Source: Gymnorhina tibicen
Taxonomy: Eukaryota; Chordata; Aves; Passeriformes; Artamidae
Length of the DNA stretch: 64,000 bases
Assembly: GCA_013399875.1 (NCBI GenBank)
Contig: VXAZ01000607.1
Span: 558,001-622,000 of the forward strand
Direction: 5' to 3'
The translations under genes and the position numbers were made by a program. Below are positions 41,961 through 52,349 of this stretch, piece by piece (position 1 is the stretch's first letter; every line of letters begins with the position of its first letter). Under the pieces are notes generated by a model. The model saw only the letters and a list, made by a program, of their open reading frames with translations. It was not told where the DNA came from and made no database searches.

Positions 41961-42309
41961 GGCCGTGGCTGGCGGAGGAGGAACCAGCCCCAGCCCCAGC
42001 CCAGGCTCGCCCGCAGCAGAACGGCTCCTGCCAGGGCTGCTCCCTCCTCCCTCAGCCAGGAATTGTGCGTTGCCACGGAAACGGGCGGAAGGGGCAGCTC
42101 GCCATCTCCCCGTGCCACTGCTGTGGGAAGAGCTGCCAGCTGCCCCAGCCGCTGCCCCCAGCCCGGAGGGGACCCCAAGCCTCCATCCCAAACCTTTGGA
42201 GCACAACTGGGCCATCTCCCGGAGCCGAGGAGCGCCTCATCAGTGCTGATCCCTTTATCAGGCACGCTTGCAACCGAATCAGAATGGTCCCACCTCAGCC
42301 CAGCGAGGG
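41961..42309. other. GC-rich spacer with an X-box-like site
   Basis: No gene. GTTGCCACGGAAAC (42069-42082) resembles an RFX X-box. Overlapping frames of up to 144 codons on both strands have no domain. Confidence 0.45.
42069..42082. promoter_or_regulatory. RFX X-box-like site GTTGCCACGGAAAC
   Basis: Differs by one base from the RFX consensus GTTGCCATGGAAAC. Similar sites lie at 44699-44711 and 49930-49943. RFX factors act in ciliogenesis and neural genes; no adjacent promoter is identified. Confidence 0.45.
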
Positions 42310-42900
42310 CTGTGCTCCACACCCCGTGTGATTGGCATTTGTTGTATCACCTCCTTTAAATTTTTGGTTATGAGGTCCCACGTCAGCTCTTCCATTACAT
42401 TGTCCAGGACTGATGCCCACCTGGCAGGCCCGTAATTACCCACATTATCCCACTGACTCCTTGGAAATGCTGACACGCCACGAGGCTTCCTGAAGCCTCC
42501 CTGGACGGGACACCCAGCGAGCGCCGTGCCCGCTCCCGAAGCCGCTGTGCCAGCGCCGTGCCCGTTCCCCCACAAGCAGCTCTCTGCCAGACGCAGCCAG
42601 CGGGGTTCTCTGGCCTGTCATCTTATTAATTCCTAATTTCCAATTTGCAGGAGGAGAGAACCTTAGCCCTCCATCTCGCCAGCCCGGCAATCACAGCGAT
42701 GAGCCAAGTATCTCTGGACAGTCTTTAATTTATTTCCCAGCGCACACGGACACTGCTGAGAGACTTGATGGCACCAGCTTAAACATAATAAATTACTCAA
42801 GTATCAGAGATTAGTTAATAAAGTGTCAAGCGCCTGTAAAGTGCTGCTTTGTCAAAGATACAAAATATTCCTCTGTTTCTCCCAAGATAAATAGCTCCAA
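42310..42900. promoter_or_regulatory. AT-leaning islands, candidate regulatory
   Basis: CGTGTGATTGGC, TTTAAATTTTTGG and CCCGTAATTACCC lie at 42325-42441. ATCTTATTAATTCC (42619), TCTTTAATTTATTTCCC (42721) and ATAATAAATTACTC (42786) follow. Non-coding, plausible enhancer pair. Confidence 0.42.
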
Positions 42901-43489
42901 CGGCGGCGGGAGGAGCGCCCATCTCCCAGGCCACGGCTTCCTCAGGAGCGGGTGCTCCCGGCATGCGGCATCCCTGCCCCGGGAATGGGCGCTGGACCCG
43001 TCCCACACGCACAGGAATTTGGTTATCCCAGTCTGTCCCCCTCCTCCTCCTGGCTCCAGCACCTGCCCGCTCACCAGCACGGCCGCCTGCCCTGCCGACA
43101 CCCTCCAGCCCAAAGGACACGCACCACAATCCCTGCCCGAGCTGCTGGAGTCCCCCGGCAGCACGGGAAACCTTCTGCTACCTCCAGGACGGAGCCAAAT
43201 CACCGTTCAGGCTGAAAATTCCCTGTGACTGGACGCGGTTTGGAGGACATCCCAGGCAAACAGAGTGGAACCCGGGCCAGGTGCCCGCGGCACGGGCTGC
43301 TGGGAGCTGCCAGCCTGCCCAGGGTGGCGGGTCCAGGTGAGGGGAACACGGCACCGAGCCCCCAGCCCTTCCCCACGGCTCCCACGAATTCCAGGGGTGC
43401 TGTGGGAACCCTTGGGCAGAGCCAGCACCCCGCTCCCAGGGGCAGCATCCCCTGCCACAGCTGGGCACAGGGTCCCAGAGGCCCCGAGA
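42901..43489. other. GC-rich spacer, no gene seen
   Basis: Frames of 119-125 codons on both strands without domains; no repeats recognised. Confidence 0.48.
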
Positions 43490-43720
43490 CATGGGCAATG
43501 AGATTAAACAGTCTGTTCCCAATGAGTGGTGTGGAGGCTGCGCAGGAAAACGGAGGCATTGGCAGCTTCGAGGTGTTGATGTAATGCCAGAGTGGAGCTC
43601 ACGAGGTATTTCTGCCCTTGTGCTGCTTGATTTAATTACCAGAGACCAGAAAGTGTGGCTAGAGAAGCGTAATTACAGAGTGAGGGGGATTATTTCGGGG
43701 TAAAAATATAAAATATTCTC
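43490..43720. promoter_or_regulatory. Candidate conserved patch
   Basis: Contains GATGTAATGCC, TTGATTTAATTACC (43627), GCGTAATTACAG (43668), GGGATTATTTCGGGG and AATATAAAATATTC (43705). Compact homeodomain cluster. Confidence 0.4.
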
Positions 43721-43937
43721 CAGCGAGCTCTGGGGAGCCCTGTGTGATCCCCAGCACTGTCCAGGGCTGCTCCCACTGGGCTGGGCTGGGGGATGCTCAG
43801 GGCACCGATGGCTCGAGCTCTCCCTCGCTTCATTGCACCCCAGCAGCCGTACCCGGAGGAGACAAGATCCTGAACAAGGCTTTCAGATCCCCCGTGTTGT
43901 GGCCAAGAGTCTGCAGGTTGTGTTTTGGCTTTTTCAT

Positions 43938-44160
43938 CGCCGCGGAGCTCCGTATTTAATCCAAACGTACGAGCGATTTCACAGCGCCGGAACCGCGGAT
44001 CCGCTCCCGTCCGCCTCCCTCTCCCCGCACGAACCTCCCTGGCTCCCGGCCGAGGCAGCTCCTTCCCTCCGTCTCCCTCGGAGAGCGACAGCGCTGCCTT
44101 TCCCTTGTCACAGCGGCTCTGTTCATCCCATTGGTGCCGAGCCCGCCGCCGCTGCTGACT
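43938..44160. promoter_or_regulatory. CpG island-like segment with inverted CCAAT box
   Basis: About 25 CpGs in about 220 bp. An ATTGG (CCAAT on minus) lies at 44130-44134 and a TGCTGACTCA MAF-half/AP-1 site at 44151-44160. This is the most promoter-like arrangement of the orphan CpG clusters, and could fire on the minus strand. No exon is recognised on either side. Confidence 0.45.
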
Positions 44161-44990
44161 CACACACCCGGAGAGTCGTCCTGCTCCCTGGAAATAACTA
44201 ATGAGGGTTTCGAGGGAAGTTTCCTTGACAGGCCAGGCTCAGCTGCTGGAATCACATCCCTCACCCTTTGCCTGCCTGGGGCTGGTGCAGGGACAGAGCC
44301 CAGCCCTTGGGGTTCCGTGGGACAGCATTCCCACTGGCTCAGGAACAAGGCTGTCCCCCTCACACAGTCAGTGGGGACCGTCCCAGCCTGGGAGACGCAT
44401 TCCAGGTGCCAGCATTCCACCTGGCCAAGCAGACAGCTCAGGATATCCCAAACTGCTTCCAGCAGTGCCCGCACACCGCAGCAGAGCATAAACCACCCAT
44501 TCCATACAGGCCAAAATAAACACGGGAATAAACACGGCCTGAGACTCCCACAGAGCTCAGTTCCATCACCGTCCCATGCCAGGGGCTGGGATGGGGACAG
44601 GGACGGGAATCTGGCACTGCTGTGACCGAGCACGGCCAAAGCCGAGTCCAGCCCCCTGTGGTTCTCCCCTTCGTCTCCAGCTCCGCCGGCCCTGCCGTGT
44701 TGCTAAGCAATGGGAAGAGCAAACCCAGCCTGACCTGACGCAGATAAATCCTGCTGGGCTGGGCAGCGGTGCCTCAGCACACAGACTGTGGGTCCCCGAT
44801 CCCCCTGCGCCCCTCGGAGCCTGTGCCGGGTGTCCCCCCTTGCCATGGGAACAGGGCCCCGATGCCCAGGCGGTGCCGTCCCTGCCGGCTCTGCTCCCGC
44901 ACCCCGAGCCCGATCTCCCCGGGGCTCTGAGCGCCCTGAGTTCGGATCAATGGGAGCATTGACACGGCTGCGCTGCAGATCAAACCTGCC
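44161..44990. other. GC-rich spacer with an X-box-like site
   Basis: No gene recognised. GTTGCTAAGCAAT at 44699-44711 is X-box-like. Frames of 128-164 codons overlap on both strands without domains. Confidence 0.45.
44699..44711. promoter_or_regulatory. RFX X-box-like site GTTGCTAAGCAAT
   Basis: TTGCTAAGCAA is a palindrome around a central A and matches the RFX X-box pattern apart from C-to-T at two positions. Single site; function unknown. Confidence 0.45.
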
Positions 44991-44999
44991 AGCCCTGTT

Positions 45000-45699
45000 T
45001 ACACGGTGTGTGACTGCCGGTCAATAATCCTCGTTGGAAAGATCTGGTGTGTTTGCTCGATACAACCTTTGGGGCTGAGGAAACCACCAAGGCTCAGAGA
45101 AAAAACCATTTTACACAGGGTTTCCTTATTTAAGCCTCGGCACAGCAACAGCGGCGCTTTCCTGCTGCTGTTTCCTGCCTGGCACAGAGGGGGAGCGGTG
45201 CTGGCTCACAGGGAGGGTCCTGCTCCTCAGGGGCATTAATCACCTGTTACAGAGCAGTGCCTGGGGACACGGGATATGAAGGGAGCCGGGCACGCCGCTG
45301 TCCCACGTGGAAAGGCAGAGGGTGGTGAGTGGGAAAACGCTGCTTTATGTGCTTTACACGAGGCCCTGACTGAGCGGGTGAGGCGGCACCGCCGGGAGCC
45401 CGGCCGGGATCCCTGCCTGGGCTCGGCAGCCCGGTGCCGAAGGGATGGAGAGCTGTGCCAGGGAACCCCTGTGTGGGATGGCAGTGCCGAGGGACTGGGG
45501 AGCTCAGGGTGATCCCCCACGGTGCAGTGATTCCCTCAGGAACGGGGAGCCCTGCCCTACAGGGGCCAGCAGGCTCTGGAGAAGCTGGGACAGAACTTTG
45601 TGTGAGCACAGCAGCTGCGGGGACAGACGGGTTATTCAGGAGCCAAAGGAACGTTCCCTCGCTGCTCCGGTGCTCTTGGGAAAATCCGGTCCCACATAC
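45000..45699. other. Mixed spacer with weak AT patch
   Basis: A patch at 45010-45140 is AT-leaning (TCAATAATCC, CCATTTTACAC). The rest is GC-rich with frames of up to 180 codons and no domain. Confidence 0.4.
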
Positions 45700-46340
45700 C
45701 CAGGCAATTAATAGGACAACAGAAAAAAACCCAACTGAAAACCTCTCCAAAAGCCAAACCAGGCCCAGACCAGGTGAGTTGAGTGGCAATATCTCACAGA
45801 GTTATTCTGGGAGGAAACCTCTCTTTCCAGGCACTTGTGCACAGGGTCTGACACCAGGTGGGGATTGCTTTCTGCAGCAGTAATCCCAATCCGATTAACA
45901 AGGCCCCAGATCAGATTAGCGCCAAAACATCCTCCCGTGAAATCTGGAGAATTCCAATCACATTTTTGAGTAAACTCCAGCCAGTTAGGCGAAGATCTGT
46001 AATTCCCTTGTGTATATCTTTGCATGCTTCAGTAGAGTTTGTGGAGTCTATTTACCACATCTAAGACCAATTTCCTTCCCTTCAGTTGCTTTGAAGATAA
46101 TTGAAGGTCCTTGCATCGTCTGCTTTCGAATGTAAAAGCCGGCTAATGTCGAAATCGATGCTTCCCAGTTAATGCTGCCTCTCCGGCGGCATCGAGCGCT
46201 GTGTAACAGCCCCGGCTGACTGGATCAGCAGATCCTGCCTGCCCAGGTGCTTTGTTAATCAGAGCAGGCTGGGAGCGAGCCCCGGACCCTCTGATAGCAC
46301 CGACTCTATTGACTTGTTAAGTTGAATTAAATATTTAATA
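45700..46340. promoter_or_regulatory. AT-leaning island, candidate conserved block
   Basis: About 600 bp with GGCAATTAATAGGAC (45703), CCAATCCGATTAAC (45886), CAGATTAGCGCC (45912), AAGATAATTGAAGG (46093), CGGCTAATGTCG (46140), CCAGTTAATGC (46167), TTTGTTAATCAGAGC (46250) and TTGAATTAAATATTTAATAGC (46322). Complex and non-repetitive, a strong enhancer candidate. Confidence 0.47.
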
Positions 46341-46521
46341 GCGCACTTTGCAGCTCTCGGGGCTGCGCTGCTGAGCCGGGGCTGTCCTGCTGCCCACGGG
46401 GCAATCCCGGGCATGCTGAGGGCACCAGGTCAGTGCCACCATGCCCTGGGCCCACAGGAACAGGGAGTCAGGTTCTCCCAAGGCTGGGATGAATTTCATG
46501 GGAAGGATTCATCAGGAACTG

Positions 46522-46760
46522 CAGTGACAGGACAAGAGGGAACGGCTTCCCACTGCCAGAGGGCAGGGTTAGGTGGGATGTTGGGAAGAAATTCTTCCCT
46601 GCGAGGGTGGGGAGGCCCTGGCACAGGCTGCCCAGAAAAGCCGTGGCTGCCCCTGGAAGTGTCCAGGGGCACTCCATTGGATGGGGCTTGGAGCAGTCTG
46701 GTCTAGTGGAAGGTGTCCCTGCCCATAGCAGGGCTTTGGAACAGGATGAGCTTTAAGCCT
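46522..46760 (+). mobile_element. CR1 LINE 3'-end fragment, 5'-truncated
   Basis: CAGTGACAGGACAAGAGGGA, TTGGGAAGAAATTCTTCCCT, CACAGGCTGCCCAGAAAAGC, GGGGCTTGGAGCAGTCTGGT and GGATGAGCTTTAAG follow the avian CR1 3' consensus in order. The terminal octamer tail is missing. It is the same family as the 28217 copy. Short frames inside are remnants without a reverse transcriptase domain. Confidence 0.95.
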
Positions 46761-47939
46761 AAGCAGGGGAAGAAATCCTCTAGAAGTTTGGAAAAGCTGC
46801 CGTAAAACCAAAGCTTTGAGGAAGAGGAGGAGGAAGGACCCGAAATGTCAGGCTGGAACAGATGGACCGGTGCCACTGCCAATAAAACGTGTGACCCACG
46901 CGTGCAGCTGGAACGGGGCTGGGCTGGGGTTTAACCCAGGGACTCTCCCCGCATGTGTCCGTGTCCCTCCCGACACCTCACAGCCCCACAGATCCCCGAG
47001 CCCTCCTGCCCCAGCCAGGGGAAAACCCTGCTCGGTGCCCATTACCGCCAGTGTCCTGACCAGTCCCTCCGGAGCAGCCCCGAGCCCCCCGCAGCTCCCC
47101 GGTGCCGGCGCGCACGGGCGCGGAGCTCCATTCCTTTACAGCTCCCATAAAGTTTATGGCACGGCAATGAAAACTCATTATTTCACCTGAGCCTGCGGGC
47201 CATAATGAGCCGTCGGACACTTTTATGAGGGGCTGTAACGAGGGGCCCCTCACACAACCCTGCAGAGCCAGGGGGATGCACGGCAGGGGTTGGGGTGGGC
47301 TGGCTCCGGGGATCCACGTGCTGCAGGAAAACCGGCTCTGTGAGAAATTTGGGGAGGAAATTCCCGAATTCAGGTGTCACTTGGGAGATATCTCACAGAG
47401 CAGGTATCTGGATCCCTCTTTTCACACTCCTCACTAGCAGGGCAGACAGATCCTGGCATCCCTCCCTCTGAGCCACCCCAGCAGGCTGCTCCTCTTCCCT
47501 GCCTTCCTCCGGAAGATGAGGATCATCACCCAGGAGCTCGGTGAGGGGAGGAAATCCTGGGAAATGCTCCGCATTGCTGACAGGCTTTCCCATCCAACTG
47601 GCTTCTCCCCACGGACACTGGGAAGTGGGGGCTCATGAGTTCACAGTGTGGGTTCTGCTGCTCCAGGGGAGGGCCTTGGCGGCATCTGCTCTTGAAAAAC
47701 GTGATGCTTTTCGGGAGACTCTTGGAGGGCGTTAGGAATGGCAGCAAGCTTTCCCTGTTTCGTGTTCCAGGCGTTCTGGAAGGTGGCTGCTCCAGCCTCA
47801 CCCGCGGTGGGAGCACCGAGGGGTCTCCAGCCTGGCACAGAAAGCTCCTCACAGGAGCAGGCAGCCCTTTCCCCTCTCCCTGCCATGGCATTTGGGATTG
47901 CACCTGCAGGCAGAGCAGTGTGCAGGAAAGCTCCTGAAC
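46761..47939. other. GC-rich spacer with a small AT patch
   Basis: No gene recognised. A patch near 47140-47230 has CCATAAAGTTTATGG and CCATAATGAGCC. Frames of up to 125 codons have no domain. Confidence 0.45.
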
Positions 47940-48140
47940 ACGGGGAACACATCTTTAATTGTGCCCAGGCCTGACCTGGATCCTCCTGTGTTTGTAGGTA
48001 CCTGTTCCCGGCAGGAACACCCTTGTCCTTGTACAACTAAATTAGGTTTGGGAAGTACAAATGCAGTGTGGAAGTTAATTGTATTCTAAAAGACACTCGG
48101 AATCAGAAGACGAGTGCAGCTTCCTTTTAACTAGGGAGAG
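47940..48140. promoter_or_regulatory. Small AT-leaning patch
   Basis: Contains ATCTTTAATTGTGCC, AACTAAATTAGG (48036) and GAAGTTAATTGTATTC (48072). Weak candidate element. Confidence 0.3.
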
Positions 48141-48189
48141 GATCCTGCAGGAGCTGCCGGAGCTCCCTGGAAGCCGTTAATGTTTTAAC

Positions 48190-48470
48190 AGGAAAGCCGG
48201 GGCTGCCGGAGCCTGCCCCGGGCTCTGCCGCCGCTGCCGCTCACCCAGGAGCATTCCCCACCCCTGCTGTTCATAAACCAGGACACGAGTGTGTAAATGC
48301 CTCCCAACTCTTATTTACGGCGCGCTGGCGGCAGCCGGCCGTAAACCCGGCACCGAGCGTCCGGAGCGGGCACGGGGGAGCAGCGGAGCGGGACGAGGCG
48401 AGGGAAGGGAATCCACTCCAGGGAACGCCGATGCTGATGACGGCAGCCAGGAAGCGAAACGTAAAAGATG
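48190..48470. promoter_or_regulatory. CpG-dense segment, orphan
   Basis: CpGs cluster at 48196-48240 and 48318-48465, with about 20 in the latter 150 bp, around an AT-richer stretch with CTTATTTACGG. Frames crossing it have no domain. Candidate promoter or orphan CpG island. Confidence 0.38.
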
Positions 48471-48769
48471 CTCCTTCTGCTGCTCCAGAGCTGTGGCTCC
48501 GTGGACCCTTTGCTGTGGCAGAGCCAGGCAGGCTCAAAATCAAGGACTTACAAGAGACTCACAGCTGGAGAGGCGCAGTGGGACAGCCCGGCCTTGGGAC
48601 TGGATTTGCTTCCCTCCTGGAGCCTGGGATCCCTCGGGAAGCAATCCCAGCTCAGCCGAGGAGCCTGGGCTCACACCGTCCCCTTGCCCGCCTTGGGATC
48701 GGCCGCCCCACGGCTTTGGGGTCCCTGGGTGTCTCCAGAACCATAAAAACATTTTAACCTCCATCTTCT

Positions 48770-49060
48770 CCTCCTCGGGCCAGCGAACAGCTGCTTAACA
48801 AAATGGATCTGCACACGGCAATAATTTTGCTGCATTACTTAATATAGCTCTCGGCTAAAGACATAATTGAGTTGGTTCACTAATCAATCTCTCCATAAGC
48901 AGAGATTTCATTTTGGGGCCCATTTATAAGTAAAAATAATAAAAATAGAAAGCCGTGCTAAAAAGCTGTAGCAATGGGGCCTGGGGATCTGGGGTCCAGA
49001 CAGTCTGAGCCTTTACTGGGAAGGTACTAGGAAAAATTAGCCGGGTGGGATGCAGCTCTG
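48770..49060. promoter_or_regulatory. AT-rich island, strong candidate enhancer
   Basis: Contains GGCAATAATTTTGC (48818), GCATTACTTAATATAGC, GACATAATTGAG (48860), CACTAATCAATCTC (48878), CATTTATAAG and AAAATAATAAAAATAG (48933). Non-coding, dense in homeodomain-type sites. Confidence 0.48.
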
Positions 49061-49539
49061 GGAAGCAGCAGCAGTGGTCACTGCTGAGCTCCCTGGTGTG
49101 TTTTCCAGGAGAGAGGGAGCGGGAAAAATGAGAGGGATGTTTTTTGGGAAGGCTGGCGCATGGAGTTGCAGTTGCCTGGCTTTTTCCCGGTAAATGTGCT
49201 TTCCTGGGACACGAGGTACCCAGGCTGGGGCCGATCTGCAGGACCAGGAGAGTCAGACACGCTCCCTCCCTGCCGCAGGGATGGGTCCCCTGTATTCACA
49301 GCCCCAGGTGGGGACTGGAGCCTGCAGGAGCGAAGCCCAGCCTGCTCTCGGCAGCTCCACATCTCCCTGTTCCCCTTCCCGCGGCACATCCCGCTCCCAG
49401 CCCGGTGCTCCGGGGAAAGGCAAGGCAGGCAGAGCCCGCACAGCTCCTGCTGCGACCTCCCGGTGTCCCGCCGCGAGTGCCGGGTGCTGCGGGAGCCGCT
49501 GTCGCACACGGAGCCGACAGCGACAGCCCTGCCAGAGCC
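49061..49539. other. GC-rich spacer, CpG-rich at its right end
   Basis: No gene. CpG dinucleotides cluster at 49450-49530. Frames of up to 165 codons on both strands have no domain. Confidence 0.45.
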
Positions 49540-49790
49540 GGTGCTAAAAGCTTCCAAAAATAACCCCCGAAGCATCTCTGACTCAAGCGTCTAATTCAGG
49601 CGAAGGATTGATCCTCCTCCAACTGTTGTTTCACGGTGTTAAAAGCAAGATTGATTGTAAATTTATGTTGTAAAAGTGCATCATTATTTCGGCGCATTAA
49701 TGCAGCGCCTTTCTGTGCAAATTGATGTTATTTTTATGATGTTGTTTATGGGCTTGAATAATCGGATTGATTCTTAATTTCTGAGGCGCT
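49540..49790. promoter_or_regulatory. AT-rich island, strong candidate enhancer
   Basis: Contains GTCTAATTCAGG (49589), GATTGATTGTAAATTTATG (49650), CATCATTATTTCGGC (49680), GCGCATTAATGC, GCAAATTGATG (49717), TTTTATGATG, GAATAATCGGATTG (49756) and TTCTTAATTTCTG. Bounded by GC-rich sequence; no coding frame. Confidence 0.5.
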
Positions 49791-50499
49791 GTTGGGAACA
49801 CAAGAGGAGACTCCAAAGGCAGACTCCATCCCGGCATGGCCACGCAGGACTGTGGAGACGCTGGGATGCATCCCGGTGCTGCTCCTTCCGTCGGCATCAG
49901 GGATGCCGGGCCGCTGGACCGCAGGAGCGGTTGCCATGGCAAGAGCATCCCTTGGGGCCAAAATACGGATGTTGGACGTGCAGGGCCTGGGAGCATCTGT
50001 GGGGATGGGCTCCTCCTCACACCCCTTTGGGTGGCCTGGGCTGGCTTTGGCCGGAGCAGGTGTGGGATTGCTCCCGGGGACTCGGCAGAAGGGGGACAAC
50101 AAACGGCTGGAGGCAGCAATGGCTTCAAAAGGCACCAGCGGTTGCAAAGCCAGCACCTTCCTGCAGCCAAAAATCTCAGCCTTCAGATATTCCTGAATCT
50201 TCTGGTGCTGGCAAGGATCCTCCCACCCAGGGATCCCCAGCCAGGTGTGGAGAGAGCACAGCTCTGCTCCGCCCTGTGCCAGCTCCAGGGGAAGGGACAG
50301 AGGGGTCACTGCCCCAAGAGCCACCCCCTCGCTGCCATTGATTTCCAGGTGTACAAACAAACCCTGCCGAGCTGCCGGCCGGGAATAATTAATTCCAACG
50401 TGTCCACACCCAGATCTCCTGGCTGGGGGGCTGCTCCCCTCCATTTCCTACCACATTTTCCCTCCACCACCACTCCCAGCCAGGATATGACAGATACAG
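49791..50499. other. GC-rich spacer with an X-box-like site
   Basis: No gene recognised. GTTGCCATGGCAAG (49930-49943) is X-box-like. Frames of over 200 codons overlap on both strands without any domain. Confidence 0.45.
49930..49943. promoter_or_regulatory. RFX X-box-like site GTTGCCATGGCAAG
   Basis: Matches the X-box pattern GTNRCC-N2-RGYAAC except for the last base, and TTGCCATGGCAA is a perfect palindrome. The best of the three X-box-like sites noted in the window. Confidence 0.5.
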
Positions 50500-50920
50500 A
50501 GGGTGAGAAGCCTCTGCTCCTGCAGAAGAACTTTGTTATGAGGCCATTTAAATCATTCTAATTACTCCAGAAACACACCATTAACTTTGCCAATGAGGTC
50601 TGCAGAGGGGAGGAAGGGAAAAAAATTATGTGTGTATATATATATATATATATATGTATATACATATATATACAGATGGAATGTGTGTTATGCAGCTCAC
50701 AGAAATAACACGGAGGGAAAAGAAGGGCAGGGAGAAAACAAGCAGCAGCACAATGTCCTGACATCAGGAATTCAGAATTCATTAGAAAAGCATTGATTGC
50801 CACAGACTGATTTAGCACAGAGCGTGATTCCGGGGATACAGTAGAGCCTGCAGAGGCGCATTGTAATTCAGAATTAAAAACCAACAAGAAATAGCGGCAC
50901 TGCAAGGAGATACCCAAAGC
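50500..50920. promoter_or_regulatory. AT-leaning island around a TA-rich microsatellite
   Basis: GGCCATTTAAATCATTCTAATTACTC lies at 50543-50568 and CACCATTAACTTTGCC near 50577. After the microsatellite come CATTAGAAAAGC and GTAATTCAGAATTAAAAACC (50863). Non-coding; moderate candidate. Confidence 0.38.
50628..50674. repeat. Alternating (TG)n(TA)n microsatellite
   Basis: 47 nt of alternating purine-pyrimidine, mostly TA, including the perfect palindrome TATATGTATATACATATA at 50651-50668. Likely length-polymorphic and able to extrude. Confidence 0.92.
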
Positions 50921-51699
50921 GCTGCTCCCACTCCTGTCTCCATCCTGGCAGGATTTTGCCCTGCTCAGAGGCACGAGATGGACAGACATCAGATGGGGCT
51001 GCCCTGGCTGGGGAAAAAACAGCTTCTGCTTCCCAGGGTCAGCCCAGACCTCACTCTGTTGGAGGCAAACAGCCCTCTAGGGCCCCGTGTGTCCCCATTC
51101 CGGAGGACCCATCCCTCCAGGGAGCCCTCAGCACCCAGCAGGGCGATACTGGCAGGAATGGTTGGATTCAGGACTGATGCTGCTCACTGGATTTCAATTC
51201 CCTGGCTCGGAACAAGATTCCAGCCACTCTTCTGTTTTCATTTGTGTGATACTGTTGCAAAATGAAACTAAAACAGAAACGTCCCACTTCACCAGTCATT
51301 TTGGGGTATTTCAGCTGAGGCCGGCCCCTGTGTGGGTCGTTATTTCCCGGAATGCCCCCACATCCAGGAGGCACCTGCAGGCTGTCCCACAGTGCGGGGC
51401 AGGAGATGAGGCTGGGAGCGGAGAGGGGACGCTGCGTCACCGCTGCTCTGACAGACACAGCTCATCCATCTCCAGGTGATCTCCAGATGCTCCGAAGGGT
51501 TAGACATGACCAAATCCGTGGTGGAGCATCCCCTGGCTGGTGCCGGGGCTTCCAGGATGTGGGTAAGGAAGTGGGGACCCCCTTCCCTGTGCCCCCACGC
51601 CCCACAGAGCCCGGCACTGCTTGACTTTGGCACCGTGTCCGGCAGTGCCAATCCACACCTCGCATCCTCACATCCCGTTTCCAGCCCGGGATCGCGGGG
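50921..51699. other. GC-rich spacer, no gene seen
   Basis: Frames of up to 130 codons overlap on both strands without domains. A short AT-leaning stretch lies at 51230-51330. Confidence 0.45.
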
Positions 51700-52100
51700 T
51701 GTGCTAATGAGCATCATTTTTCCGTGCGTTCCTCAGCTGTTAATTACTTCTCCCCTGCGTTCCGCGTCCCACTGTTAATTACGGCGCGGTTTGGCACCGG
51801 CACACCCGGGGCTGGGCTGGCAGGGCCAACCCTCCTGCCAGCTCCCGAGGCACAGCCCGCCTCTGTCCGGGGCGGGGAGGGATCGGGAGCACCGAGGCTG
51901 AACCTCAGCATCAGCCAGGACCGGCATTAGCATTGAACACCTCGCTCCTACAGTTAATTGTGACTTTAACCAAGCAAAAGACAAATTGCTGCGGTTTTTG
52001 AAAGTGATAAAAAATATGGAGTTGTTAAAATAATAGTTTCAATTCCATAAAATCCATTCCTTTCTAGGGAGGGCAGAAACAAGCTCCCTTTGATGGTGTG
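51700..52100. promoter_or_regulatory. AT-rich patches with a repeated TTAATTA core
   Basis: CTGTTAATTAC occurs at 51737-51747 and again at 51772-51782, each preceded by a GCGTTCC-like segment. Beyond a GC-rich stretch, 51930-52060 has ACAGTTAATTGTGAC and GTTAAAATAATAGTTTC. Candidate enhancer region. Confidence 0.42.
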
Positions 52101-52349
52101 AGGAGCGTGGAAGGGGACAGCCGGGGCCAGGGCTGCAGGCTGCGACGCTGGCCTCTAAAGGATCAGGCAAAATAAAGGGGAAAACATTCCGGGGGAAAAA
52201 ATTCCAGGGAAATGGACAAAATTCCAGGGAGGTTCACTACCCACTCCTCCAAACGGCCCAGCAGAGCCCAGCCAGAGCACCTGGCCACTGGGTTATCCCT
52301 TCCCTCCCACCTCCCGGATCCCATCGGCCTCTCTGCATCATCCTGAATA

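Noticed and set aside
45070..45115. Possible minus-oriented MIR (CTGAGGAAACC...GGCTCAGAGA)
   Set aside because: Similarity covers under 30 bp and the expected adjoining MIR segments are missing.
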